Below are positions 28,887-39,000 of a stretch of 64,000 nt of DNA, piece after piece. Within the stretch, counting starts at the first letter, position 1. Every line of letters starts with the position of its first letter. The position numbers and the translations under genes are program-made. This DNA is from Chrysochromulina tobinii (Eukaryota > Haptophyta > Prymnesiales > Chrysochromulinaceae), in assembly GCA_001275005.1 (NCBI GenBank), contig JWZX01003412.1, forward strand, positions 1 through 64,000, written 5' to 3'. The notes beneath the pieces are model-generated. The model had not been told where the DNA came from. It ran no database searches and worked only from the letters and a program-made list of their open reading frames with translations.

Positions 28887-31800
28887 ATGCACTTCGGAAG
28901 AATGTCGCACACACTCTGCACCCCCTTTGGGCGTCCAGCGCGCGGCCCGATGCTGCTCTTCCTGATGCTCAGCCTCGCGCAAGCTGCCTCACCGCCGCCG
29001 CCGCCGCCGTGCAGCCAAGGCTGCAGGCCAGCCTCGGCAGCAGTCTTAGCGTTGTGCCCAACTCTCACTCAAGTCTCCACGCAAATATCCCCAGCCGATG
29101 AGCCACAGCAGCTCGTGGCCGTGGCTGCGGCGATTGGTGCCTTGCCATCGGGTACCATAAGTTCTAATTGCAGACGCTCCATCGCTGAGTTCATCTGCAT
29201 GCGTTCCAACATGACCTGTGCGACAACACAAAGGCCCTGCAGGAGCACATGCACAAGCGTCGAGACCGTGTGTGGAAGAATTGTCATGAACATTGGCGTG
29301 CGTCCAAACTCTCCACCTGGCATGTTTGATTGTCAGTCGTACCCGAACGACAACTGGCCCCTCTGTGCCTCCCCTAGCATGTCGACCTGCATCTTGCCAA
29401 CCGTGCCACCGCCGCCACCACCAGCACCACCCCCGCCGTCGCCACCCCATTCGCCGGGGCCACGTAGCCCGCCGCCACTACCACCGCCCCCACCACTACA
29501 ACCGGGTCCATGTAGCCCGCCGCCACTGCCACCGCCCCCAGCCCCGCCATCCTCTCCGCCACCATCCGCTCCACCATCTGCTCCGCCATCCTCTCCGCCA
29601 CCATCTCCGCCACCATCCGCTCCGCCATTCTCTCCTCCCTCCCCGCCACCTTCGTGCACCAGTAGTGGCTGCAGATGCAACGTGAATGACGGTACCGGCA
29701 GCATCCAGCTATTTGATGCGTGCGGACAGTGCCGCTCAGCCGACGGCCCTTCCCTGGATGCATGCACGACTCTGATGCCGGACCCGCACATGCTCGCTCA
29801 CTTGGTGCTCTCCTCGATCATCGTCTCTGGCCTCCTTATGCTCTGCGGCATCGCCATCAATGCACTCGCCTCCCTATGGACCCGCCGCACTCGCATCAAG
29901 CCATGGAGCACGCCTGTGGTCAAGGTGCAGGGCGACCAACGGCTGGTCGTAGGTCCGCGGAGCGACTCGAGCGGCCTCAGCCCACAGCCCAAGCAAGGTT
30001 CGCGACTCGGGTGCTCTATCTTCATGCTCTCAGAGGCATGGGCTTCCCTGCAAGCGCGTGCCTTTGGCAGGCTGGGCTATCACGTCGCACGCCGCCCGTG
30101 GTGCACACTTGCGGCCATATTCATTTTCGCTTTGGGGATGGCCTTCGGCCTTTTTTCCATGAGGGTGCACAAGGACGCGTTGACGATGTGGCTGCCGTCA
30201 AACGCCGTAGCCACGCATCATGCCGCGGTCTACTCTGCACTGACTGGACGGCCGCGGCCGCGCTCCCTTCTGGTGCTCATTGAGAGCCATGCTGTCACAG
30301 CGTCCACGTCGTCATCCTCCACTTCCCCACTGAAGGCGCTTTTGCTCGAGGCGATGGAGATTCATTACCTCGTTACATCATCGGGTCTGTCCAACGTCTC
30401 TGCCGCCTCCGCCCTCTCTGAGAGCGGGTTCTTCAGCCCACTCATGCTGTGGGGCTACAGTGCTGCCACCCTCGAGGCTGACTCGGATCCTGCTGCCACG
30501 CTTCGTGCTAGCTTGGACAGTATAGGTATCGACGGAGGAGTGAGTGCCGGCTCGTTGAGATCGATGGTGCGGTTCTCTTCCAACCCAGACAACAATGCGG
30601 AGCCGGCCGTCATCGAAGCGCTGCTCCTCGCTTACACGATTGACGGCGAGCTGGAGGACCGTGCCATATATCGTGCCATAGACTTTGGGCCTCTTTGGGC
30701 CTCTTTTGGGGCCTTTTTTGGCTGGAGGACCAAAGCACTGGATGCCCCCCAAAGCACTGTGGACCGTGCCATAGCCTTCGAAAAGCTCGTGGGCACGAAC
30801 TTATCTGCGAGTATGGCAGCATCCGCCTGGGAGCACGTGGCGCGAGTGCATGTCTTCTCCGCATCGGCCCTGTCGGATGACTTGTATGCCGCAGTAGGGA
30901 AAGATTCACTCATGATTGGCGCATCCATTGCGATGATGTGCGTGTACGTCGGCTTCTTCATCCGCCGCAGCGACGGCGGCAAGCTACGCTACTCGCCAGC
31001 CCTCGCGGGCTCCGCTGTCTTCTCTGTTCTACTCGCGACGCTGGCCGCGTTTGGTGCGGGCGCGGCTCTCGGGGTGGTATACAATGATAACTGCAACATG
31101 GCCATCTTTATCATTCTGGGTGTCGGAGTCGACGACGCTTTCGTCATCGTTGGTGCACTCGACGACATCCCAGCAGCAGAAGCAGCACCAGACGCGGCAG
31201 CAGCAGAGGGCAAGGGTAACAGCAGAAGCAGCAACACCACCACCACCAGCCACGCACAGCCGCCTACCGCGGAGCAGACTGCTGATCGCATCGGGAAGGC
31301 ACTTGCCAACTGCGGTTCTGCCATCCTCCTCTCCTCAACCACGAATGCGATCTCGTTTGCATTAGGTGCGAACTCACCGCTCCCCGCGCTCCAGGGCTTC
31401 TGCACCTACGCGGCGCTGGGGATGGTCTTCGATCTCCTCTTCCAACTCACCTTTTTCGTCGCCGCCGTCGCCCTCAACGAGCGCTATCAGGGCTCTCGAC
31501 TCAGAATCCCCTGCCCCCTTGTCTCTCGCATCAGCTTTGGCTCCTCAGGCGCTTCAGACGGCGCAATCCTACAATTCCAAACGCTCACGCTTCCGATTCC
31601 GTGCTATCGCTGCATGCATCCTGTGCACCTATGCCACGACGCTTGGCCTCTCTCTCAACGCGTCATGGTACCTGGGCGTGGGATTCCGTCCCCAAGAACT
31701 CGTGGCCAGCTCCTCCTCCATCGCCGGCTTCTTTGAAGCACAAGAGCGCCTCTTCCCGCGCTCACCCACGCGTGTCGAGCTGGTCGTGGTGCACGCGCGG

Positions 31801-32898
31801 CGCGACTCCTCGCCGGATCTGGACGACTGGGTTCCGATGCCGATCTTGGAGGGGGGGACGTATGCCACGCTCGACCGTTTGCACGGAGCCCTACACGCGA
31901 TGCGAGGTGTGCCGCGGGTTGCCGGTCAACAGGCCATCTCCCCGCTGTGGACGTCTACGTTTGCCCAGAGGCTACGGCAGGGCTCATTACCTTCGCCTGC
32001 TCAGCTTGGGAGTCAGCAACTGCAGTCGGAGTTGGCCACGTTCCTCGCGACGACCGACGCGAGGACCCTGGAAGGGGTGGGTATCCTGGTAGCTGATAAG
32101 ACTGTTGTCTTTGGCACCATTTGGCAAGTGCTCATCGACGATTATAGTGCGGAGCAGATGGTACAACTGCGCTCCATGCTACACGAGACTGGGGTGGAAC
32201 GCTCGGCGTTCGCCTTCTCGGCCCTAGACATCTACTGTGAGCAGGACGCAGGCCTCCTCGTCTTCGCACGTGATAACCTACTGCAGGTAATCGGCGCAGT
32301 GCTTGGTACGGCACTACTGCTCACCCTCAGTCCTGGGTTTGTGTGCTTGATGGCCGCGTGCACACTCTCGTGCGTCGCGCACATGATTGGGTGGATGCTG
32401 CTCACGCGGATACGGCTCAGCTCAATCTCCCTCGTGCCCCTACTCATCTCTGTGGGGCTGTGCATCGATTACATGACGCACATCGCGCATGCATTCCTCG
32501 AGGCACGAGGCACACCAGAGGAGCGCACACGCGCCGCCTTGGGCTCGAGAGGCTTCGCTGTGCTGAATTCGGGTGTGTCTACCGGTCTCTCGGTGGTACT
32601 CCTCGCCCTGGGAAAGTCGGCGATCTTCACCACCTTCTTCTGGATGCTTCTCGGTGTCGTCGTGATCGGCCTCTTCCACGCCTTGCTCGTGCTGCCCTTA
32701 TGCCTGTGCCTACTGCCCGCATGGGATCAGGATCAGCATGGGGAGTGCAAGGCCACGAGCATAGCGTCGGTGGTCGATGGGAATCTTGTCGTCGAGACTC
32801 CTACTTTCAACCGTGCATGTGGATCCGATGTCGAGATGAGTGCCATGCACAATTATGAGACCTCGGGCACCGTCTTCTCATCTTCCTCATCCATCTGA
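28887..32898 (+). CDS. Frizzled-CRD / Pro-rich / Patched-like (SSD, RND-type) membrane protein
   Basis: This is a predicted sterol- or lipid-related transporter or receptor of about 1320 residues. The ATG at 28887 precedes a signal peptide (MLLFLMLSLAQA). A ten-cysteine frizzled-like domain follows (about 29010-29390, with EFICMRSNMTC and PCRSTCTSVETVC). Then come a 240-nt SPPPP linker, one transmembrane span, and a Patched/Dispatched core: TM near 30110, an extracellular loop, and an SSD-like bundle (IIVGVGVDDAFVIVGAL-type GVGVDDAF motif at 31120). The second half contains the partner loop and GLCIDYMTHIAHAFLEARG (32458), then LPLCLCLLPAW. The frame changes between 31500 and 31600. A 37-nt GT-AG candidate (31521-31557) or a 28-nt one (31521-31548) restores it; a sequence error is also possible. 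Function is inferred from architecture only. Confidence 0.75.
30661..30774 (+). other. Stop-free GT-AG segment inside the Patched-like gene
   Basis: This is 114 nt (38 codons) that starts GTGCCATATA and ends GTGCCATAG, rich in T and G (runs of TTTGGGCCTC) unlike the surrounding exon. It is bounded by a 13-bp direct repeat GGACCGTGCCATA at 30656-30668 and 30761-30773. Splicing would join LED to PFEKLVG and keep frame; retention would add YRAIDFGPLWASFGAFFGW and neighbours. It is an intron, an exitron, or an in-frame insertion. See the findings. Confidence 0.45.
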
Positions 32899-33315
32899 TA
32901 AGTGTGGCTTGGCATTTACCCATGCCATTGAACACCTCCACCGGTGACCGGACCGTCGGGGATGCGGGATGGCGGGGGGGGGGGGGGGGATTTTACACTC
33001 CAGGCGTCGAGTCTGTTGTGAGTGTCGTGCAGGTCGTCTGCGACGTCACTGAGTGTCCGGTCGTCGTCGCACGTCGGCAGTTGGCACACAAGCATAATTT
33101 GTCCCGGACTAATGTAAAGAAACTCAGTTCGCGAAAGAATTTCTGTAAGAATTTCTGTTTGTAAATCGCGTCGGAATGAGCGTCATGATGGCGTCGGGCC
33201 ACTTCTGCTGCTTACAGGGGGCGGCCAGATAGCAGATTGGTTGTCAGCTTGTACTCGCGGTTTCTGAGGACAAGGCCGCTCCACCTCCCCCTACCTTCCG
33301 CCGATTCAACGGCCT
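32899..33315. other. Intergenic region with poly-G tract
   Basis: No gene is evident. A poly-G tract of about 18 bases lies at 32972-32990. AATTTCTGTAAG is followed by AATTTCTGTTTG at 33138-33163 as a short tandem. The missing first exon of the downstream RNase P-like gene could lie here (an ATGAGCGTCATGATGGCG stretch at 33177), but no splice pair is compelling. Confidence 0.35.
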
Positions 33316-33978
33316 TTGTACAGCAGGCTGTGTCGGCCACGCCTCCGTCCATGCGATAGCGGCTCCCGTGCTTGGGGACTGCGCGTCGCGTTGAAAAACA
33401 GCGTCGTGTCGAGCATTGTGTGTGTGAGTCAGCATAAGGCTGCTCCTGCAGCGGCCTCCGCCACGAACGCCATTGAGCGGCTGCGCGAATCTTCGAAGAT
33501 CGAGCGACTGCGCTACCTCTGGTCGTCGGCCCAGCAGCACCCGGGGATACCCGACTTGCAGCGCATCCTGCTCCTCGGACTTGACCGACTGGCGGCGCAC
33601 GACGAAGCTCCCTTGCCGAACCGAGCGCGGCAGCGGTGCTGCGGCAAGTGCTTCGTGCCGCTCGTGCCTGGCTTCAATTCTCGTGTGACGCAAAGCAGAC
33701 ATCCACGCCGGCCGTCAGCTCGCCGATGCGTCTTTCGCGTGCATTGTGAGTCGTGCGGCCATGCAAATGCCTTCCCGAAGGTCGCACCGCCGAGCAGCCG
33801 CTCGAGCTCGAAGCCACCAGCGACTGCTCCATCGCCGAAATCTACCAAGAGTCGCAAGCCCGCAAGCCCGATTCTGCCGAGTAAGAAGCGGCGCGTTCAG
33901 CCCGCTCCCGCTCCTGCCCCCGCCCCTGCAGGTGATGGGTTCTTCGGATTCGATTTTGTTCCGTTGTTGGGATCGTGA
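33316..33978 (+). CDS. Rpr2/Rpp21-like RNase P/MRP protein subunit
   Basis: The open frame (220 codons) contains the Rpr2/Rpp21/SNM1 zinc-ribbon pattern. A helical segment (KIERLRYLWSSAQQHPG) comes first, then a first knuckle C109-G-K-C112 in CCGKCFVPLVPGFNSRV. A second knuckle, C144-E-S-C147, lies in FRVHCESCGHANAFP, and a basic Lys/Ser/Pro tail follows. Family members bind RNase P or RNase MRP RNA in the nucleus for tRNA and rRNA maturation. The spacing and the LVPG word are typical. The frame has no ATG, so the first coding exon lies upstream and is not identified; the true 5' boundary of this exon is probably an AG around 33430-33452. The C-terminal 15 residues are Gly/Phe-rich. It ends convergently 138 bp from the next gene. 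Confidence 0.65.
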   Translation: MYSRLCRPRLRPCDSGSRAWGLRVALKNSVVSSIVCVSQHKAAPAAASATNAIERLRESSKIERLRYLWSSAQQHPGIPDLQRILLLGLDRLAAHDEAPLPNRARQRCCGKCFVPLVPGFNSRVTQSRHPRRPSARRCVFRVHCESCGHANAFPKVAPPSSRSSSKPPATAPSPKSTKSRKPASPILPSKKRRVQPAPAPAPAPAGDGFFGFDFVPLLGS

Positions 33979-34115
33979 GTATACACCTTGAGTATTAGCG
34001 CGACACTCACGACTCCACAAGTAATCATGTTGTACACACCTTCAACTGACAATCATCATTCCTACCTCTTGCACCCAACATTTACATTAAAAAACTCATG
34101 CCGCACTAGCGGGCG

Positions 34116-36981
34116 CTAACGTAAACGTAAAATCGAAAAACGGCAAAACGAAAAGCAGGCGCCGCGGTCCGGAGCCCACGCCGCGCGCGCAGCGCAGGAC
34201 CAGCGATCCGATCGTGCACGCCCCTTGCCGCGCGTGGAGAGCCATTCTGATCTCTGGGGGGACAACATATTTTCTATTAATGAGGGTGTATTTGCGCCTT
34301 CTCCCAAGACCCAAGCAGCATGGTCCGCGTCATTCCACGTCGGCGTCGCCGTGTGCCCGTACGGCACGATACCAAAGAGTTCGGCCTGGCGGGGCGTGAG
34401 TCGCGGCGGCTTGCCGTCGACGTACCACGGCCGGCGCGTGCTCTCAGTGGCCTCGTCGAGCTTGCTTGTGTGCCAATACTCGCGCGAGGGTGCGTGATCG
34501 CCTGTATGGCCATGCCGGTAGGCCTCCACCTTCTTGGCGAGCACATGCGCCGGCGTGAGCGCCGCTGGCAGCATGCAAGTGTAACTCACGGCGCGGAAAT
34601 TTGGGCGGGGGCCGAGCGGCGGCGCGGCCGAGTGCGCCAGGTCCGAGCGCCACAGGATCACGTCGCCTGCCTTGACTGGTACGCGACGCGGCTCGAGGCC
34701 GGCGGCACGCAGCTCGTCGAGCTCGGCGTCAGTCAGAGGCACCCAATGGGAGCGACCGCGGTGCGTGCTCTTGGTCAGCTGCTGGTGGCAACGGTGCGAG
34801 CCCGGCCAGCACAGGAAGCATGCGTCCTCGGACTGTTGATCCAGCAGGCTTGTCGAGCTCTGGATGTACTGCAGCCCGGACTCGCTGTGCCCCTGGTCAA
34901 AGTGCTCACCCGAGGTATGGCTCGGTTGGCCACACACGAAGGCCTGCTTGTCCACGCCAGGGTGGATACCGCGCCCCTCGCCCGTCGCAGTCGGCCTGTG
35001 GAAGGTGAAGCCCTCCTTACTTGCATGCAGCTCGCGTGTGCCGTAGAGCGGTTCGAAGACACGTGTAGCGAGCTTCTCACGAAGCTCTGTGAATACCCAA
35101 CCCGCCTGGTGCGTCTGCATCATGTCGCAAAAGGAGCGCCAGCCCGAATGCGGCCACGGGTCTGGAGCGGCAGCTTCCTCGCCAGCCTTGTGCCCACCCT
35201 TGGTGCCCGGGTACTTGTACCCGGCCGGGTACCATGAGGCGGGCTCGTCACGTAGAACGCCCGGTGAGACCCGCTCGACATATTCCCACATCCGACTGAG
35301 CTCTTCAGCACACTCTGACGTGCTGAGCACGCCCGGAAGCACGATGTAACCGTCCTTAGCCAGCGCCTCCGCTACGTGCCGCCCGAAGACCTTGTGGCCG
35401 TTGACGGTTGCGCACGCCAGCGCCTTGGCCGTAGATAGGTGCGCAAACAGGGCATCGTGAGGGCGCGCCGGCTCGGCCCCGTCAGAGCCGTTGGAGGCTG
35501 CAGCCGCGACGGAGACATGGCCATCGGTCGTACCGGCTTTGTGCACGGCGCCACCGGTCATGGAGGCCATGGGCGTCGTAATGGGCGTGGGCTCAAGAAC
35601 GTGCCCGTGCTCGTCGACAATCTCGGTGATTTTGCCGTCGGGGGTCTCGGGGTTGATCTTGAGGATGTGCTTGTGTCTCATGGGAATGCAGTACATTGCG
35701 CCGTCGTGGGCCAGCACACCGCCCTCCCACTTATTGGCGCCGGTGAAGCCCGAGCCAACGGTATAGACAGTCTGCGTCGCCACGTCGATGCACAAGACGC
35801 TCGCGGACTTCAGAGGGATGCCGTAAATCCGCCCATCGGCCGCAAGAAAGCCGTTCTGCCACTTGTTGCAGTTGAGGCGGCCAGTGCGACCCTCAAGAGA
35901 TTCGCCGACCTCGTACGCCGTCTGCGTAGCCGGGTCGACCTTGAGCACAAAGTCGGCGTCGGACGGGATGCAGTAGATGCAATCGTCCGGCCCGAGCACG
36001 CCGCCAAGGTACTTGTACTTGCGGTCGTTCCGATGGTGGCAATGGTACGTGAAAGGGATGACAGTAACCTCCTGCTTCATCGGATCAATCCTGAGCACGC
36101 CATCCGCGTTCGCAGGGATCCTGCGACCAGGGGGGTTGGACAGCGTAACTCCGGTTGGCTGAAGGAATAGGGGCAAACAAGCGCAGCCAGGGAAGAGAAG
36201 GGAGTGTGGGGAGCCCCTGGCCAGTCAAAGCTTAGGCGTACCCGTAGATGCACCCATCACGCCCCGTCACACCACCGTGCCACTTCCAGCCACCGCCGTC
36301 GAGCTCTCCAAGCATCGTCACCTCCTGCGTCATCGGGTTGATCTTGAGGACCGCGTTGGCACACTGAGGGATCCCATAGATACACCCGTCTCCACCCAGC
36401 AGCCCACCGTACCACTTGTGCTTGCCCGTAGGGGACGCTCCAGGCCACGGACCGCCGAATTCTGTCACTTTTTGGGTCGCCACGTCGATCTTCAGGATGG
36501 TCTCCGCAAACTGTGGGATGCCGTAGATGCACCCATCGTGCGGGCTGAGCACTGCGCCATGCCACTTCCACAGGCCCGGGATCGGCCCGCCGATGTGGCT
36601 GCACTGGTCCTCGGAGCGCGTGCAGTCGATCTTGAGCACAGTCTCAGCATGGCTCGGAATGCAGTAGATGGCGCCGTCAGGCGCCGCCACGCCACGCAGC
36701 CACTTGTACTGACCAGGATACGGCCCACCGATCAACGACACCTTGCCGGTCTGCACATTCAGCTTCATGACGCGCTGTGCATGGCCAGGGACGCCGTAGA
36801 CATTGCCATCCGCGCCCAACACGCCGCCGAGCCACTTCTCCTGGCCCATGAGGGGCTCGTGGTTCATGAGGGCAGCAACCGCCTTCGGCTCCTTGGCACG
36901 GCGGCGATGACGACGATAAAGGAGCACGACAACTGCTGTTGCGACAGCCGTCATAGCGACCATCCGGCTTATTAATTGCAT
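34116..36981 (-). CDS. Membrane-anchored beta-propeller / phytanoyl-CoA dioxygenase fusion, two exons
   Basis: The model is 914 residues: exon 1 36242-36981, intron 36121-36241 (GTACGC...GTCGCAG, 121 nt), exon 2 34116-36120. The join restores one propeller repeat exactly (GCIYG-IPANADGVLRIDP). An N-terminal span (MVAMTAVATAVVVLLY) and Arg-rich stop-transfer anchor it. About eight repeats of the type KWHGGVLGADGCIYGIP..A..VLKID follow, a blade motif that suggests a beta-propeller. The C-terminal half is a PhyH-like Fe(II)/2-oxoglutarate dioxygenase with metal ligands H653-x-D655 (GEHFDQGHSE) and H743 (LAHSAAPP), and Arg756 for 2-oxoglutarate. Substrate is unknown; the family hydroxylates fatty acyl-CoAs and many small molecules. 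Introns and intact catalytic residues indicate a working gene. Confidence 0.8.
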
Positions 36982-37164
36982 TACGATCGGCTTGATGATG
37001 CTCGACTCGCGGTGAACTCGTGTGTGCGCACACGCGCGGCGACGTGGCGAAGTGTGAACTGAACCTGTAACTCAAATAAGGTCAGCTCTCGAACACTTAT
37101 TCATTTGAGAACTCGGGAAATGAATGGCTCGAGCAGCGGCCCTAGCTCGCCGATGCGTACGGCG

Positions 37165-38837
37165 CTACGGCGCTGTCGCAGCGTCACTCCCTGCCGTCGA
37201 AGGACCCTCAACAGAATCCTCGAGCTCGACTGTCTCGCCACCGACCTTTATTTGCCAGATCTGCAACGTCTTCGACCGTACCCATGAGTGCGCATTGGAC
37301 CAGCGCAGCACGACGAGCGCTGAGGCAAACCCAGCGGCATCGGTGCTGGCAGCAGCAGCGCCGCGTGGCACGATGCAGCTCCCCGAAACCGCGCCGTCGC
37401 GGGCGGCGAACTTGCGATTTGGCTCGAGTACACGCTCCTTGACGTCACCCGGCAGGAAGCACGCCACTGAGAACTGGACGTGATCGCTCGCTATGGAGAA
37501 CCTCCAGCTCACCAGCTGCCCTTCAACTGCGAGCCGCGACTCCTCGTGAGCCCGTCCTGCGCCTATCATCACCTCGGTGGGTGCTGACGGCTCCGAGTCG
37601 TCCCCTTTGTCGTCAGCCCTCTCCAAAGGGTGGCCATCGTCGTCCGGCGGCCGTTGCACACCCGCCACGCCGTCGAAGCTACTGAGCATCTTCATCATCA
37701 TCGGCGCATCCATCATCTGCAGCAGTGCTGCACGGAAATCGCTCCCGTGTAGGCTCACCTGCGCAATCACGTAGTCACAAGCAGCGTTGGTCCACATCCA
37801 ATGGTCCAAATCTAATGCGGAGGAGGTGCGGAAGCCACGCCCGTGCAGGCTCATCACATGCTGCGTCGCCACGGGCATCCAGCCATAAGGGCTCATCAGT
37901 GCTCATCAGTGCTCATCAGTGCTCATCAGTGCTCATCAGAGGTCATCAGAGATCACCTTGCGCTGCGTCGCCACGGGCATCCAGCCAGCGGCCACCGTGC
38001 GCTTCCACACGGTAGTGGCCCACAATGGGCAGTTGATCACAAGCACCTTCAACAGACCCTCGGCGAGCGTCCTGTTCAGAGGCGTCTGGAACTTGGAGTC
38101 GTACGCAATCCAGCGACGCGACGACAACTGCCACACTTTTGCGCCCCGCAGGTCGACGATCAAGCTGCGAGCACAACGGTTCGATCCGATGAGTCTGGTT
38201 GAGCAGCTGGATGAGGGCGAGAGGGCACAAGGCCAGCTGGATAGATGGGCGCGTGCAGCTCTCTCTCTCTCTCCCTCTGAGGTTCCAACGCGCTGCAACC
38301 TCACATCATCTTGACCATCTGACCCTGCTCGACGGACAGGCGCTGCAGCTGCCCCATGCGCGACTCGCATTGTGCCAGGTAGAACTCATGCATGCCCGCC
38401 TCGCCGATCTCGTCCAAGATAGCCGCGTACTGATGAAGGCGCAGCGGCTCGTACACAATGACGTGGCCGTGCTTGCCGATCCCCACAGTTGGGATCCCCG
38501 GCTTGAACTGATTCACCGCGGCCTGATGCGGAAAGCCCGCCGTCTCGTGATGGCAATCAAGGTGAGCCCACTTCTCGTGAACTTCATCCATGTTGAATCT
38601 GACGCGCAGCTCCAACATGTCGCGGACTGCTGCGACAGCCTGCGTCACGTCGTTGTCGTACCCACGCAGGAAGCGTAGCAGCCGGATGTCTCCAGTCACA
38701 TCCTCAAATCGAGCGCTCGGCGCAGCCTTCAAATCTGCTTCAAGACGCTCACGCATCGTCCTGAGCTGCTCCTCCTCCTCAGCGGTTGCGAGCGACACGT
38801 GAAATTTGTTCTCGTCGCGCGCGGCGCCGGCTGCCAT
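37165..38837 (-). CDS. SEC14-like CRAL-TRIO / GOLD-domain lipid-transfer protein, three exons
   Basis: The model is 444 residues: exon 1 38305-38837, intron 38165-38304 (GTGAGG...CTCGCAG), exon 2 37957-38164, intron 37759-37956, exon 3 37165-37758. CRAL-TRIO-N is seen as RLLRFLRGYDNDVTQAV. The lipid-binding domain runs through KHGHVIVYEPLRLHQY, LIVDLRGAKVWQLSSRRW and LLKVLVINCPLWATTVWK, then VSLHGSDFRAALLQMM. The C-terminus is a GOLD-like beta domain (LVSWRFSIASDHVQFSVAC ... SALVVLRWSNAHSW). SEC14-GOLD proteins move phosphoinositides or tocopherol-like lipids between membranes. Intron 2 has two in-frame acceptors: 37861 (96 nt, adds 34 residues beginning HVMSLHGRG) and 37759 (198 nt, best match to the family). 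The start is the ATG at 38837. Confidence 0.8.
37759..37956 (-). other. Intron built on an internal tandem duplication (SEC14 gene)
   Basis: The donor is CGCAAG|GTGATC at 37956; the acceptor is GCGCAG|GTGAGC at 37759, with an alternative at 37861. A perfect 25-bp direct repeat occurs at 37963-37987 (exon 2, ending 6 nt before the donor) and 37861-37885 (inside the intron, ending on the alternative acceptor AG). Downstream of each copy comes a related AGCCTRCACGGG word. The 10-bp unit GCTCATCAGT is repeated in tandem at 37891-37940. Confidence 0.65.
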
Positions 38838-39000
38838 GTGAAAGAGAAGCTCTGGGAAGAAGTTTAGTCAAGTCAAGTCAAGTACCGGTACTGTACTGTA
38901 ATACTGCACTGACTGCCGACTTTACTGAAGACGTATTCTGGCGCTTACTTTTCTGGGGAGGGGACACGGCAGCCGACGAGCGGTGGCCGTACCGGCCATC

